From: Leuctra nigra
Taxonomy: Eukaryota; Arthropoda; Insecta; Plecoptera; Leuctridae
DNA length: 64,000 bases
Reading direction: 5' to 3'
NCBI GenBank assembly: GCA_934045905.1
Contig: OW203768.1
Coordinates: forward strand, 7,034,316-7,098,315
In this document: positions 40,921-52,830 of the stretch, one piece after another
How positions within the stretch are numbered: the first letter of the stretch is position 1
How the letters are laid out: every line of letters begins with the position of its first letter
Made by a program: the position numbers and the translations under genes
Notes under the pieces: model-generated
Database searches by the model: none
Seen by the model: only the letters and a program-made list of their open reading frames with translations
Told to the model about the DNA's origin: nothing

Positions 40921-43278
40921 ATGGATGCAAATGGCAATGGTAAGCGGGGCATACCTAAATTACGAGACCTGTTTAGTCGCCAGAGAAATGATTCTGACAG
41001 TGGACCAGAATGCCCAGATTTGGAATTTATTTATGATGATGCAGATTCAATTGAAAATGAAATAGCAGAATTATATAGCTATACAGAACAGCCAGAGTTT
41101 CAGCTTAATTTAAAAGCCTTCGAAGAGCAGATGAAAGATTATAAACTTGGCCCATACTGGCAAAAACTTACGGAATGTCAGCACAAATCCATCGTAATGA
41201 AGCTCCTGGACCAACTGGAGGTTTCCAACAAACAGGTACGAATGAAGTCTGCACGATGTATTCTGTATCTGGCCCAGGGCTGTTGGTCAGAACTTCAATC
41301 CGATGCCGAGCAACAGGATTTGACTTACAAGAACGTCATGTTGTTGTACGATTGCGGGGTGTTCAACGCTTTCGTAGAGCTGCTGAACATCGAAGTCGAG
41401 AACAGCACGGCAGCTTCGACCGCCCTTCGGAAACTCGCTGCGAGTTTGGCTGATTCGACGGAGCTGCGGGTTATTCTCAATGTTCTTTACGTGATGGTTG
41501 AAGTTATGCGAGTCGAGCGGATTGACGAGACAGAGGAATTCAAGAAACATCGTGAAGCTTTTATGTCGGATCTCGGAAGTGGAAACAGCGAAGAACTTCT
41601 GGCTGTAAAACTGCTCGGAATGGTCACACGATTCTGCTCTGGCTCGGCACCTCATTTTCCAATGAAGAAAGTCCTGCTTTTGTTGTGGAAAGTGATTCTC
41701 GTGTCGCTGGGTGGTACCGTCACGTTACGCACATTGAAGAGCTCGTATCGGGAGCTGGCTGGATTGACCGTGGCCCAAGACACGATGGAAGTCGCTCGAA
41801 CCATGAGAGCATCATCTCCACCAGCATCGGCCGCCGATCTCCTCGAGTCGCAGAACCAGAAGCGAACGAACCGGCCGTTCCGTCGAACCCTCATGAAGCA
41901 GTCATCTCTGGACGAGCAGATGGGCATGGAGTTCGAGCAGTCGGAAGTAGAAGAGGAGATGGATCAGTTAGGGGAATACATCGAACATATGAAGGAACGA
42001 CCAGATACTCCAATAGTTCCATCCAAGAGTAAAGGACTGCCATGGACACCAAAAGCGAGGCAAAAAGACTTGGACTTATTCTTGGAGAACACGCGAATCA
42101 AATTTGTTGGTTTTCCTCTGCAAGGGGATCGAGTTTCGCTGGCTGGCCTTCCTCAACCAATCCACGAAGGTGTCAGTGTCCTCAAGCAGAATATGTACGT
42201 CTCGCTTGCGGAAGTTCAAATCCAGAAAGAAGAGGAGATTGCCAGAAATCCCATCTCGACACCGGAACCCTACATCTCGTTGAATCCGTCAGAGATCCTA
42301 TATCAAGGGATGTTGTCAAACCTACCCCAGTACATGATCGCTCTGCTCAAAATCCTCTTAGCCGCAGCACCAACCTCCAAAGCGAAAACAGATTCCATCA
42401 ACATCATGGCTGACGTTTTGCCGGAAGAAATGCCAATGACAGTCCTGCAGTCCATGAAACTTGGCATCGACGTCAACAGACATAAAGAAATCATCGTAAA
42501 AGCAGTCTCGGCTATTTTATTGCTTCTACTGAAACATTTTAAATTAAATCACATTTACCAATTTGAATTCATGTCACAGCATCTCGTATTTGCCAATTGT
42601 ATTCCATTGGTATTAAAATTCTTCAATCAGAACATAATGGCTTACGTTGGAGCAAAGAACACCATCCCCATTCTCGACTTCCCTTCGTGTGTGATCGGTG
42701 ATCAACCTGAATTAACTGCCGAGAGCTTAGAAATCGGAGATAGTCTTCTCTTCGCCTGGCGCAACGTTTTCTCTTGTATCAACTTACTTCGAATTCTCAA
42801 CAAACTCACCAAATGGAAGCATTCACGAATCATGATGCTGGTCGTCTTCAAATCCGCACCGATCCTAAAGCGTACTCTCAAAGTACGTCACGCCATGATG
42901 CAGCTCTACGTACTGAAACTTCTCAAGATGCAGACCAAGTATCTGGGTCGACAGTGGCGCAAGTCTAACATGAAGACGATGAGCGCCATCTACCAGAAGG
43001 TGCGCCACCGACTCAATGACGACTGGGCTTACGGCAACGACCTTGATGCGCGGCCTTGGGACTTCCAGGCAGAAGAGTGCGCTCTGAGAGCTTGCGTCGA
43101 CAGATTCAACAATAGAAGATACAACTCCGGCAGCAAAGATCCAGACTTTGAACCGATGGATCATGACATCACTAGCGTTCTTGGTCAACCGTTCGAACTT
43201 ACAGACTATTTTAAGCAACATTACGAAGTATGGCTTAAGAGAGAAGTTTACGAGTCTTCGCTAGGAGATTTTCAATAA
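40921..43278 (+). CDS. Strip: Strip (striatin-interacting protein, STRIP1/2 family)
   Basis: The 785-residue protein is slightly shorter than the roughly 840 residues of human STRIP1. The N-terminal N1221 domain covers about residues 30-300 (FIYDDADSIENEIAELYSYT, YWQKLTECQH, LGMVTRFCSGSAPHFPMKKV). A charged middle (RPFRRTLMKQSSLDEQMGME) leads to the C-terminal DUF3402 domain (NMYVSLAEVQIQKEEEI, LLLLLKHFKLNHIYQFEF, LFAWRNVFSCINLLRILNKL, VRHAMMQLYVLKLLKMQTKY). It is a scaffold of STRIPAK, the complex joining PP2A, striatin and GCK kinases, acting in Hippo signalling, endosome transport and axon growth. The ORF is intronless. Its TAA overlaps an AATAAA motif (43274-43279). Confidence 0.95.
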   Translation: MDANGNGKRGIPKLRDLFSRQRNDSDSGPECPDLEFIYDDADSIENEIAELYSYTEQPEFQLNLKAFEEQMKDYKLGPYWQKLTECQHKSIVMKLLDQLEVSNKQVRMKSARCILYLAQGCWSELQSDAEQQDLTYKNVMLLYDCGVFNAFVELLNIEVENSTAASTALRKLAASLADSTELRVILNVLYVMVEVMRVERIDETEEFKKHREAFMSDLGSGNSEELLAVKLLGMVTRFCSGSAPHFPMKKVLLLLWKVILVSLGGTVTLRTLKSSYRELAGLTVAQDTMEVARTMRASSPPASAADLLESQNQKRTNRPFRRTLMKQSSLDEQMGMEFEQSEVEEEMDQLGEYIEHMKERPDTPIVPSKSKGLPWTPKARQKDLDLFLENTRIKFVGFPLQGDRVSLAGLPQPIHEGVSVLKQNMYVSLAEVQIQKEEEIARNPISTPEPYISLNPSEILYQGMLSNLPQYMIALLKILLAAAPTSKAKTDSINIMADVLPEEMPMTVLQSMKLGIDVNRHKEIIVKAVSAILLLLLKHFKLNHIYQFEFMSQHLVFANCIPLVLKFFNQNIMAYVGAKNTIPILDFPSCVIGDQPELTAESLEIGDSLLFAWRNVFSCINLLRILNKLTKWKHSRIMMLVVFKSAPILKRTLKVRHAMMQLYVLKLLKMQTKYLGRQWRKSNMKTMSAIYQKVRHRLNDDWAYGNDLDARPWDFQAEECALRACVDRFNNRRYNSGSKDPDFEPMDHDITSVLGQPFELTDYFKQHYEVWLKREVYESSLGDFQ

Positions 43279-44622
43279 ATAGTTTTCGAGTGTGCATGCA
43301 ATATATTAGCCATAGTTTAGAATGATATTATATTTATAGGTGATGTGAATATCAGCATAGAATCGGTAAACGCGGTTGATAATACTTTTAGCAATATCAC
43401 AGAACTTATTAGTTGCTTGAATTCATACCTACTTTACTCAAAGCCGTTAGCCAAAATGATGTAAATTTGTTAGCTTGCCTAGCTCTCTACATTCTTTTTA
43501 TGTAATGTACTTGACCTGTACAGCAAAACAAAATGATTGCATCATATAATTTAAATAAATAGGTAGGTATTTATTTATAGATACTTAGGTACTAATTAAT
43601 TAGGTGATGTTTTCCTGTAAATACCCACTTGCTCTGTACGATTGATTTGCCTTTAAAAATGTGGTGCCATATTTAGCTAGGTACTACAGTACTACAGTCT
43701 GTCCACATTTAGGAGAACGTGACAATTATTTTTGCCTGTTTTGAAAACAGATTGTACAAACTGTAGTATAATAGAAACATTGTACTAATCTTTGTAACTA
43801 AAATAAACTTTCAATTCATCTTACCAGGTGTTACAAAAATGTTATTTAAACTTTAAAGCCGGGTCCACAGACCGTTTTTGCGTTTTCTCTGACTGGCAAA
43901 TCACAAGTCCAGAAACTGCTCAAGCGAGACTGGATTGATTGGTTAATAAAAAACAAACAGTAAACGCAAAACCTGTCTATGTGGACCCGGCATAAAGGTC
44001 GGATGTGCATGCTCACAAGTTTCTACCGTGATCAAAAGATGAAGCGAAGTCATAAGACTGAGTATTGGTACCTCTTTGTTTCTTTTTGTGAATCCTCTTA
44101 CTCTCCTTGCTCCCATCTGATGCTTGCTAAATTCTGAGTTCAGAGCAAATTTGACATTTTAACTTCCTAAATATCAATTGCCGATATACTTGCATTATTC
44201 ACTCCCCAAAGAAAATAATTAGGTACTTCGAACATAATGTTTACTTAAATTATTCGCCGATTGCTTCATTATTCTATTTTATTAATTTGATTGATCGAGT
44301 AGGTAAAAAAATGTAATTCAGTGTCAAGCACCCCTAATACAAAAGAGAAATTACTTATTTTAGGAATAGAGAAAGTGGCCTAATGATGGCTTGCACCTTG
44401 AAAGGAAAATCTCCAGACTAAAAAAAAATTTAGTTCACCAGGATTGGGATGTTGATGATATTATGATGCAGTAGGTACAAAGTATGTAAGTTACAAAGTT
44501 GTAATAATAATATCATTATTTAATTGCATAAGAAGATACAAACTCAATGACGTATGAATATGATACTGTACGAATTGAAATCAACTGTCGAAAGCCACAT
44601 AAGATCAAGCAGCAGCAGTTTT
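43279..44622. other. convergent spacer between Strip and the BTB-TLDc gene
   Basis: It holds the likely Strip 3' UTR, with AAATAAA near 43553 and AATAAA near 43801, and a 134-bp hairpin MITE at 43858-43991. No gene was seen. Confidence 0.6.
43858..43991. mobile_element. 134-bp hairpin MITE
   Basis: The left end GCCGGGTCCACAGACCGTTTT with GCGTTT is inverted at the right as AAACGC and TGTCTATGTGGACCCGGC. TAAA lies near both ends and may be part of a target duplication. Confidence 0.75.
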
Positions 44623-44808
44623 CATGAACGAGACACGGGTGTAAACACTTCGTAGTCGAGTACAGAGAAGTTGTAATCTCCCATGAGGACGGAACTGGAT
44701 GCGTTTTCACCGTCGTAGGAGTGGGGCAGGTTGGAGTAGGAATCCATGTTCGTGTTGCAGTTACTGGCAATCAGCAAGTCGGCACCGGCACCGAAGATAG
44801 GGCCGCAA
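44623..44808 (-). CDS. BTB-TLDc gene, coding exon 8 (TLDc end)
   Basis: The acceptor CTCTTTCCAG is followed by T TGC GGC CCT, completing the split codon from exon 7. It encodes [39 protein letters not shown] and PVSRS, then TGA. The glycine-rich segment and the final strand-like block close the TLDc fold. Confidence 0.9.
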
Positions 44809-47800
44809 CTGGAAAGAGTTCAAGGAGATTACACAATGTTAATTTAACATCACCTCTTGACCCAGTAGGGTAAAGGTACGTTTATAGCTCGAGCTGGCCA
44901 ATCAGGAAACTCAATGGCGAGCGCTGACGTTCAAGGTCAAAAGATAAACCATGTTCATCTTTCAGTGCGACCCTCCAGTGCCCAAAACTATTTGTATCTG
45001 CAAAAATTATTCTACTTCCTAGTTCTTAATTTCTCTTATTGGTTTATTATACCTATTAATTTCTTTACGTGATTTCTTAATTGTTAGAAAAGCTGACAAA
45101 GAAATTGGTAACACAACTAAAATTTTCAAACACCATTTAAGATGGTTCATCGTTAAAGTAGAAGACTGCTGTTAAATGTTTGAAAATACTGGTAAGTGGT
45201 AGTGGGAACTTACTCAGGGTGATAGCAGATGGCAAACATCTTTTTGACGATGTCATACTTGGTGGGAGGCAAATCCTGGTTGTTAGTAAGAGTGAAGAGG
45301 AACGCCTTCTCGGACGGAACGTAGTGACCCTTGTTGTTGGTCTTGCCCCACGGCACGTCGCTGAACCCTCCGCAGATCTCCCCACGAGAACCCTGCCAAA
45401 CATTCAAACACTTCATTAATAGTGCTCCTGGAAACAATCAGTATGGAAACTTGGACTTGGGTATGACATTGTAATTGTGAGAAATAGTACTGACTACCAT
45501 CACTGAAATCTAGGTGGAAGCGGAATACATCAGAAGTCTGAGGCTCATATTCTGCCACATGTCTGATTTTCTCCAATATTTAAAATCAAAAAAATAATAA
45601 AAATAAATGATGTACAGCACAGTACCTAATGAAGTGAAAAAACCTAGAACTAAATTATCCTGTAGGGGACTATATTTTGTGAATCTAAGTTTCAGGCTAC
45701 GCCCATACTGTTTTATTATCCAGCCATCACAGAGTATGTACAGAACTTACTAAACAGGAAAGTAAGTAGGTAGTATTAATCTAATACCTTCTACAGTAGT
45801 GCCTACTCCCTGATTTAGCCACAAATATCTTCGTAACATTATACATTACCTACTATTAGACAAAAAATATCTTAGAAATGTGAAAAAGAGTGTCAGATTT
45901 TATAGAACAAGTGTTGTATGTTAGCTCTTACCATTGCAATGACATAGGTCGGCGACACTCCGTCGCAGTGTCTGTGAAACGCCTCCGCGGAATAACCGTG
46001 TGTCGAGGCTCGGTAAACAAGCCGCCACGTTTGCTTCGCAGTGCCGTGCCAGTTGTTCAATATCCGCTGATACGACGTCTTGTCTTGAATCAGGATCTGG
46101 GAACCCGGGAAGAGTTTCAGCGAGATCCTCGGCTGGAGCCGTTTGTCTTCGGTGTTGTCGCGGAACTTGTTGGGCAGCGCTGCAAAGCGGTAGCGCTCTA
46201 GAGAGAGTTCCATCGGGACGGCGCCGGTGGGTTCAACTTCTTCGGCAAACACTTGGCTGTCTAAAAGAAAAAAAGAAAATAACATCATTAGGTGAATTAT
46301 ACTTCTAGGGGCATTATATTTTTAATTTGCTCAATTCAAATAAAGGATCACAAAACAAACATATAGGTACCATGAAAAAATCATGATTTTAATTTTTTAT
46401 ATTTTTACAAGAAATCACGAAATGTGAAATAATTATTTATTTCAATTTATTTACTCAGCTTCTTGGTATCTAATTAGGTACTCATTTTTTATTATTTTTT
46501 ATTTTTATTTTTAATTGGTATGTAGGTGCCTACAGTACCTACCTAATTTTGGTAATTTTTTATTTGACTCAAAAAATGTAAAATTGTCAATTGATAAAAA
46601 CTTAGCTAGGTACATTGCTTAAAATACAGTTTTTAAGAACCAAAAAATAGGTACAATAAAAATAAAAAAGAGGTAGTAATTCGCTGAAATCAATCTACAA
46701 TTTTTGGTATTCATGAAGTGCCGACTGACTTACTCTCAAATTCAAATAATTTTGGTGGCCAAGATGTCTCTATCAAAATATGTATAGCTACTAGAGGTCG
46801 GATTCGGGTAATGTTTTGTACCCGAGTACCCGCTTTAATTACCTGGGTAATTACCCGGGTAATAAATAACTTTAAAAAAAATAAAAATAAATTTTTTATT
46901 TTTTTTTGAAAATGTTTTGAAATTTGTTGCATTGAACCCGCCGCTCTATCCGTGTCCTTGGGGAGAGATACACAACGTCCATACAATGGAAGGTTGAACA
47001 CAATTTATATCTTGCCTGCATCCCCTCCATAATAATCCATCCTCAACTCACCAGCATTCTCATGAAATTACTAACAATGAATTTACAAACCAATTATTGG
47101 TTGGGATTGTTGAGATTTAGGAAATATGAATAAATATTAAATTCAGTTTATATAGCTATAAACAATGCAGCTGGTGATTAAGTGGCAGCTGTCGCAAATA
47201 ATGCAAACAAACCTAATGTAACTAATTTTTTTTTTTTTTTTTTTTTGATACCCGAGTACCCGCCATTGTACCCGGGTAATGGCGTACCCGGGTACCCGGT
47301 TGGTACCCGGGTACCCTAACTGACCTCTAGTAGCTACATGTACAAAATACACATGATTCTCACCAATAAGTAGAAGTCGTACGTGGTTGATTGGTGCTGA
47401 TAAGAACTGGCACACTCTCGCTCGCTCCTCTTCTGACCAGTGGGCTGTCGGTTGCGTCACGCCAGCCTGGTACTTGGACCAAGACAAAACCGCGCGCCAT
47501 ACATCTTCTTCCTCCAAACACAACTGTAAACAAGAGATTAATTGGTTATATACATTAACACAAATATACCCTTCATCACCCTTGTGGAATAAATTATGGA
47601 GACGTACGTAATCGGATGAAATCAGCTTTATCAGGGCTTCCTTGGGTAGGTTGAGGAAAGAGGTGGTTTTCGCACACTCGGCTGCATTTTCTCCAACGTA
47701 CGAAATACAGCGATCGACAAACGACTTAGCTCCCTTTTTCCCTCCTGCGAACATTTTAACACAACATAATCATTCATACAACAGGAAGGACATTACGTGT

Positions 47801-50800
47801 ATTTAATTTGCATGTTATCGTTTTTACCTTCAAAGTTATCCAGCGATCCTCCAAGTTTAGTACAAGTAATTTCTCTTTAGAATAAGTCTAAAGAGAATTC
47901 TTTAGAATTACTTAGTTAGGGATATTACTACAGTGCATTCGGCTCACGGTAATGGTCATATGAACAAGGAATAATAATGATCAAACATAAGGTACTCTAC
48001 TGGCAAATCAGCAAGTTGGATAGCAGACTGATTATTGCCTAGCTGATTATCTTCATAAACAGAATACATTTTAGTTAGGTACATTTTTTAAAGAGTATGT
48101 TACTAATTAGTAGGTTTTACTCGACTGCGAACGAGACTACCCCGAAATGGCTTTTCAGAATTTGTGTCATATACTTTTCATTTTCACAAGCCATTTTATA
48201 ACATTTTTAAATTTACAACAAGAGTGATAAATTCCATCATCATCTTGCGTTAAGTGCCCGCTCTCCGAGATTTAAGCAGAGTGCTGCATTCAAAATGATC
48301 ATCCACAAACAAAACAGTCTTCGTTCTTCGAATGACTCAACTATTCGATGAGGATTCTTTCTTGAATGCTCTACAAACAGAAGTGGACTGCGCTGAATAG
48401 ACCCGGGATGCAAGAGGACAAGAAGGCCCATGTTAAAAGGCCGGTGCATTAAACTGTTTAGAGAAGGCACAGAAACCGGGTAAAAATGCTTGTAAATAGG
48501 AAAACTGCCACGTAATATGAAAAAAAGCCTGTAAACCAAAGGTATTGCACCTGGCATCCAAGGCCATGCCGTCACTGTCCACAACTATTTGATTATGTCT
48601 GTGCATAGCCATCAAAGCCAAGCCGAGAGCAGAATGCACCCTAGCAAGTGAATTGGAACTGGTTGATAAAAACCTACAAATATTATGTCATTAATTAGAC
48701 CATTTATAAATCATACTTTTACATGTATAATAAAATTAAGTTAGGTAATTAATGCTAATAAGACAAAAGTTAAGTGTTTTAGATGAGTAATAATAAAAAT
48801 TGTTCATAGTTCTGTTGTTCAACACAAGGCTCAGTCTTTGAGCAACCCCACTGCCGCTGTAGGGTTCACGTTTTGAATTAGTGTAATGTTGTCCCCTTTC
48901 ATCATAATACGGCCAAGAGTTTTTCTCGTCTTCGTTTTGGTATTGTACTCCTCTGCTTCGTCCAGGACCAGGTTCATGTACTCGTCAAACCCTACGATGT
49001 GCCCTTCAATGCGAAGATTGATGTTCTCGAACAGCCAAACTTGAACTCGAGATCGGTTCTGAAGATATCGGAAAATAAGGTTGATGGGTTGAACCATCAC
49101 CTTCTGAATCTTCGGTGGGCCTTTAAACGCCATTGTTCTTTCACTTTTTACAACTAGGAGAAGAAGAAACTATAAACGTTTACAGCACGTTGCCGGCAGA
49201 AAACACGGCGTCCCTCTTGCTTTTTGAGCCTGTTGTGAAGTGATTGTGATTGTGTGACGTCACGACAACAGTGACCTTCGGAAACTTCACCAGCAAGTGT
49301 TCAGTACTGCCAACTAAATTTGATACAAAAATAATTTCCCTTGACAATAACCCTTGGCCATCAAATTCAAAATTATTCTTCAAGTTATGAAAGCAGCAAT
49401 ATTATACCATGATTATACTTTCATAGCTTGTATAAAAGCTATTGTTTATTGTATAAATAATCAACATACTACTTCCCTTACTATTTACTATGTTTGAAAA
49501 TAATTTAAATATATTCCTAAGTTAAAATCTCAGATAATATCTCTTGTATTCAAATGTATAATTAATCATTTATTTATAAATATCATCAAGCAGGTACATA
49601 AATCCTCCGAACAATCAATTTTATTGATGCAAATGAAGGAACTGCGACAATTATTAATGTTTCAACTTTATTAGGTTTACAATGGACGTCAGAAAGGACA
49701 TTAAGCAAGTATATTTATAAAAAGAATGTACGACGATTTGTTTCCATGGCGTGTCTTCTGTTGTTAATGATCCAAATATATTCTCCCGTCTTGGTGTCAA
49801 AAGTCCCCTCCTGCAGCGATCGTAAACGCAGAGTAAACCGAGGTCCCAGCTCACGCAGACTAACTTTCTTTTGGGACTTGAACTCGTAGCGATGATTCCT
49901 GAAGAAGATGTAATCTCGTTGATTGTGAAACGTGACCGCTCGACGTCCTTTAAACTCGGGATCGTAGTGGAAGAGCGAAGCCAACATTCGAGCCACAGTG
50001 TTGCCGAGACGAGTGCCGAAGTTGTTCAGAATAATTTCAGGTCGATGAGTGTTGATGCCTTTGTAGTTTCTCTTGAGATATCCTGTCGTCTTGACGTTGC
50101 TCAGTCGGAAGTGTGCAGTGGGTCCATTGGGAAGATGTATCACAACCATACCGTTTGGCTCTCGATTATCTTCATTTATAACAACAATGTCGGTGTAATT
50201 TTCTCTCAAACTGCTCGTCACAATCTTCTTCACTCCAGACCGATTTCGAAAGCGAAACGTCGAGTTTGGGATTACTTTGCTTAGCTCAAATCCAAACGCC
50301 CGAGTCTTATTCCCCGGATTATCCGAAAATGTGATCAAGACTTTGGGCTCGTAGACTCCTTGGAAGTATTCGCTGAATTCGTCGTTCGCTAGATCCTTCG
50401 CAACTTCGGCATTATCTTCCTCTGCCAAGTCTCCGACCATCGTCCCGTCTGGCTCTCGTGTGTTTTCAATTGTACGTTGTACGGTCTTGATTCCAGCCTT
50501 TTTCCTTTGCTTTCTTTCAATCTTCTTGGTCTTCTTCATAACTTTAATATACTTCTGCATCTCTTTCCTCCTTAAAATTTTGTTCGATATGTTGTTGATA
50601 GTCGTCAAATCGAGACACCTCCTCTTCCCGGCTGATTCTTCCATCCTAGCATCTCGCAGCCTCTGGATCCGCTCTTTCCGAGTCTCTGTGATGGATGGGT
50701 CCACGGTCTCCTTTTCATAGACGACTTTATTACCTTCCTCATCGTATTCCACATCCTGATTTGGCACCAAGTCACCTTCATCTTCAATCATGGAGTCATT

Positions 50801-52799
50801 ATCGTCGTCGTCGTCGTCGTCTGAACTATCGTCGTCCTCATCTTCACACTGAAATTTTAGGTTCATGCGAGGTTCTGGTCCAACCTCTTCTTCATCACCG
50901 ATGTCAACGCACTCAACCTCTGACATTTCTTCGTCCTCAGACATTTTTAACAAAGTTCACAACTTATAATAGAGTCACAATGAATAATAAGTACACGTTA
51001 TATATACCTTACTCCGGTAACTATTAAATACACGCTTATTTACTTCAATATTATCAAAAAACCGATTTTGGACATGTGGTGAAATAACCTCTCTGTGCGT
51101 GCTCTTTCTGATTTTGACGACTGCATCACTGCTACCAACCTACATCATGGAAAATCGAAATACTGTCGAGAGGTGGCGCTGCCGCGAGAGAAAGTGCAAA
51201 CAAAGGAATATGAAAAAGTGGCGCGTAACTATTTTCAGAAATTCATTCTGACTGCGAGAAATCGGCTTACCTTGCGGTCGGTCTTGAATTTCCATCGCAG
51301 CTGCTAGAAACGTGCACGCGTTGTTCACCGACAGAGTAGACGTCACGTGATCTTCGCACGTGGCACGTAACTCTTCCACCCCGAGTTCCTGAGCCACATT
51401 TAACATCTCGAACACCCCACTGTCTTGGAGCACAATCTGGAAGGAATGAAAATGGAATGAAAAAAAGTGGAAAGAACTGGAGATTAATATCACTTGGGAT
51501 TTGTTCTAACATATTTTACAATGCGCTCATCAAATAGATTGAAATACGAGAGCGAAATACAACTGAGTACAAAGTGTCTCCGAGGATTTATTGTTATCTA
51601 TTTTACGAGCGTGTTTCTCACTCATCATCGCCGCATTTCCGTCCCCGCATGTTTATTGACAAAGACGCGAGTCTTGTGGGGTCTCCGCTGACTCACCTTG
51701 CCTGTGTAGACATAGAGCAGGAATTGCCTGAACGTGTCCCCCTGGAATTGGGGGAGGCGGATTGGCGTGGGCGTCCCAGGCGCCGACGGGGTCACACTGC
51801 AGCCTGGAATACGGCAGATTTCCCCTCGCTTGGCTGTCTGGAAGCTTTTGCATCTGGATAAAAAAAAATGTGGAATGGAATTTTCGGGATCTCTTAACAG
51901 ACTTCAGACTTTTTACAAGGACAAAAAAAAATAAGATTTACACTTGTTTTTCATGGCACCAATGACATATTTGTTTTGTGGTAACGTTTTTCTGAAAATT
52001 AGGGCCGATTACGAAAATAAATCACTCAAAGAATAAAAATACACAAACCCAATTTTTAAATTCACATTTTTTTCTCATAAAAAGCCGAAATATAAGTTAA
52101 CATTTCGATGAAATAGCAGAGATCTGCTTCTCGAAAACAAATCTTTGCAAACATGAGCGAAGTGTAAAATAAAAAGAAATGTTTCCGCCCGGGATCGAAC
52201 CGGGGACCTTGTGCGTGTGAGGCACACGTGATAACCGCTACACTACGGAAACCTGTTGGGAAGTGGCCGGCTAGTTCGTCAACTGATGCTCGGCACTGCT
52301 GGCTGGCGCGACTTGCGAATACTTCACTTCATGGTTGAACACATTATTACCTTATTGCATTCGCATGGCAGGTTTATGTAGGATTTTTCTTTATATTACA
52401 CAGTAGGTACTCGGCAAAACAACATAATTAGTTCAGAGTTTTATTTTCTGGCAAAGACTTTTCAAACGGGAGAGGAAAATCATCCAGTAATTAAATTTGC
52501 GCCCGTCCATAAATTACGTTCGCGATTGGAGGGGGGGGGGGGGGGGGGGGGTTCACGATTTGTGACGATTTTTGATAAGGGGGGGAAAGGGTGTAAGTAG
52601 GTATGTAACGTCACACTTCCAAAACTCAAAATTCCATATTTGTTTTTATTTTGAAACCGAAAAATATCATTTAAGTAGCCTAGGTACTGAAGTTGGCTGA
52701 ATAATTAGTTGGTGATGTAGTTGGTTATGTTATGTTATTGTGTCTTGCAGTTGCGCTGTTGCACGGTGGCAAGTCCCTGATGATTCTATAGTTTTTCTA

Positions 52800-52830
<31 letters not shown>

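Larger units (their letters stand above)
47745..51270 (-). other. BTB-TLDc intron 3, containing SmE and RPF1
   Basis: This 3.5-kb intron holds two intronless same-strand genes, SmE (48831-49133) and RPF1 (49715-50953). The remaining segments (47745-48830, 49134-49714 and 50954-51270) show no other coding or RNA gene. Confidence 0.75.

Noticed and set aside
45283..45576. Possible extra exon ([20 protein letters not shown]) in the BTB-TLDc gene
   Set aside because: Including it would break the phase between exons 6 and 7, and the TLDc sequence is continuous without it.
51653..51853. Minus-strand frame beginning [11 protein letters not shown]
   Set aside because: It covers exon 2 in the wrong frame. 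The phase from exon 1 gives a proper BTB sequence instead.
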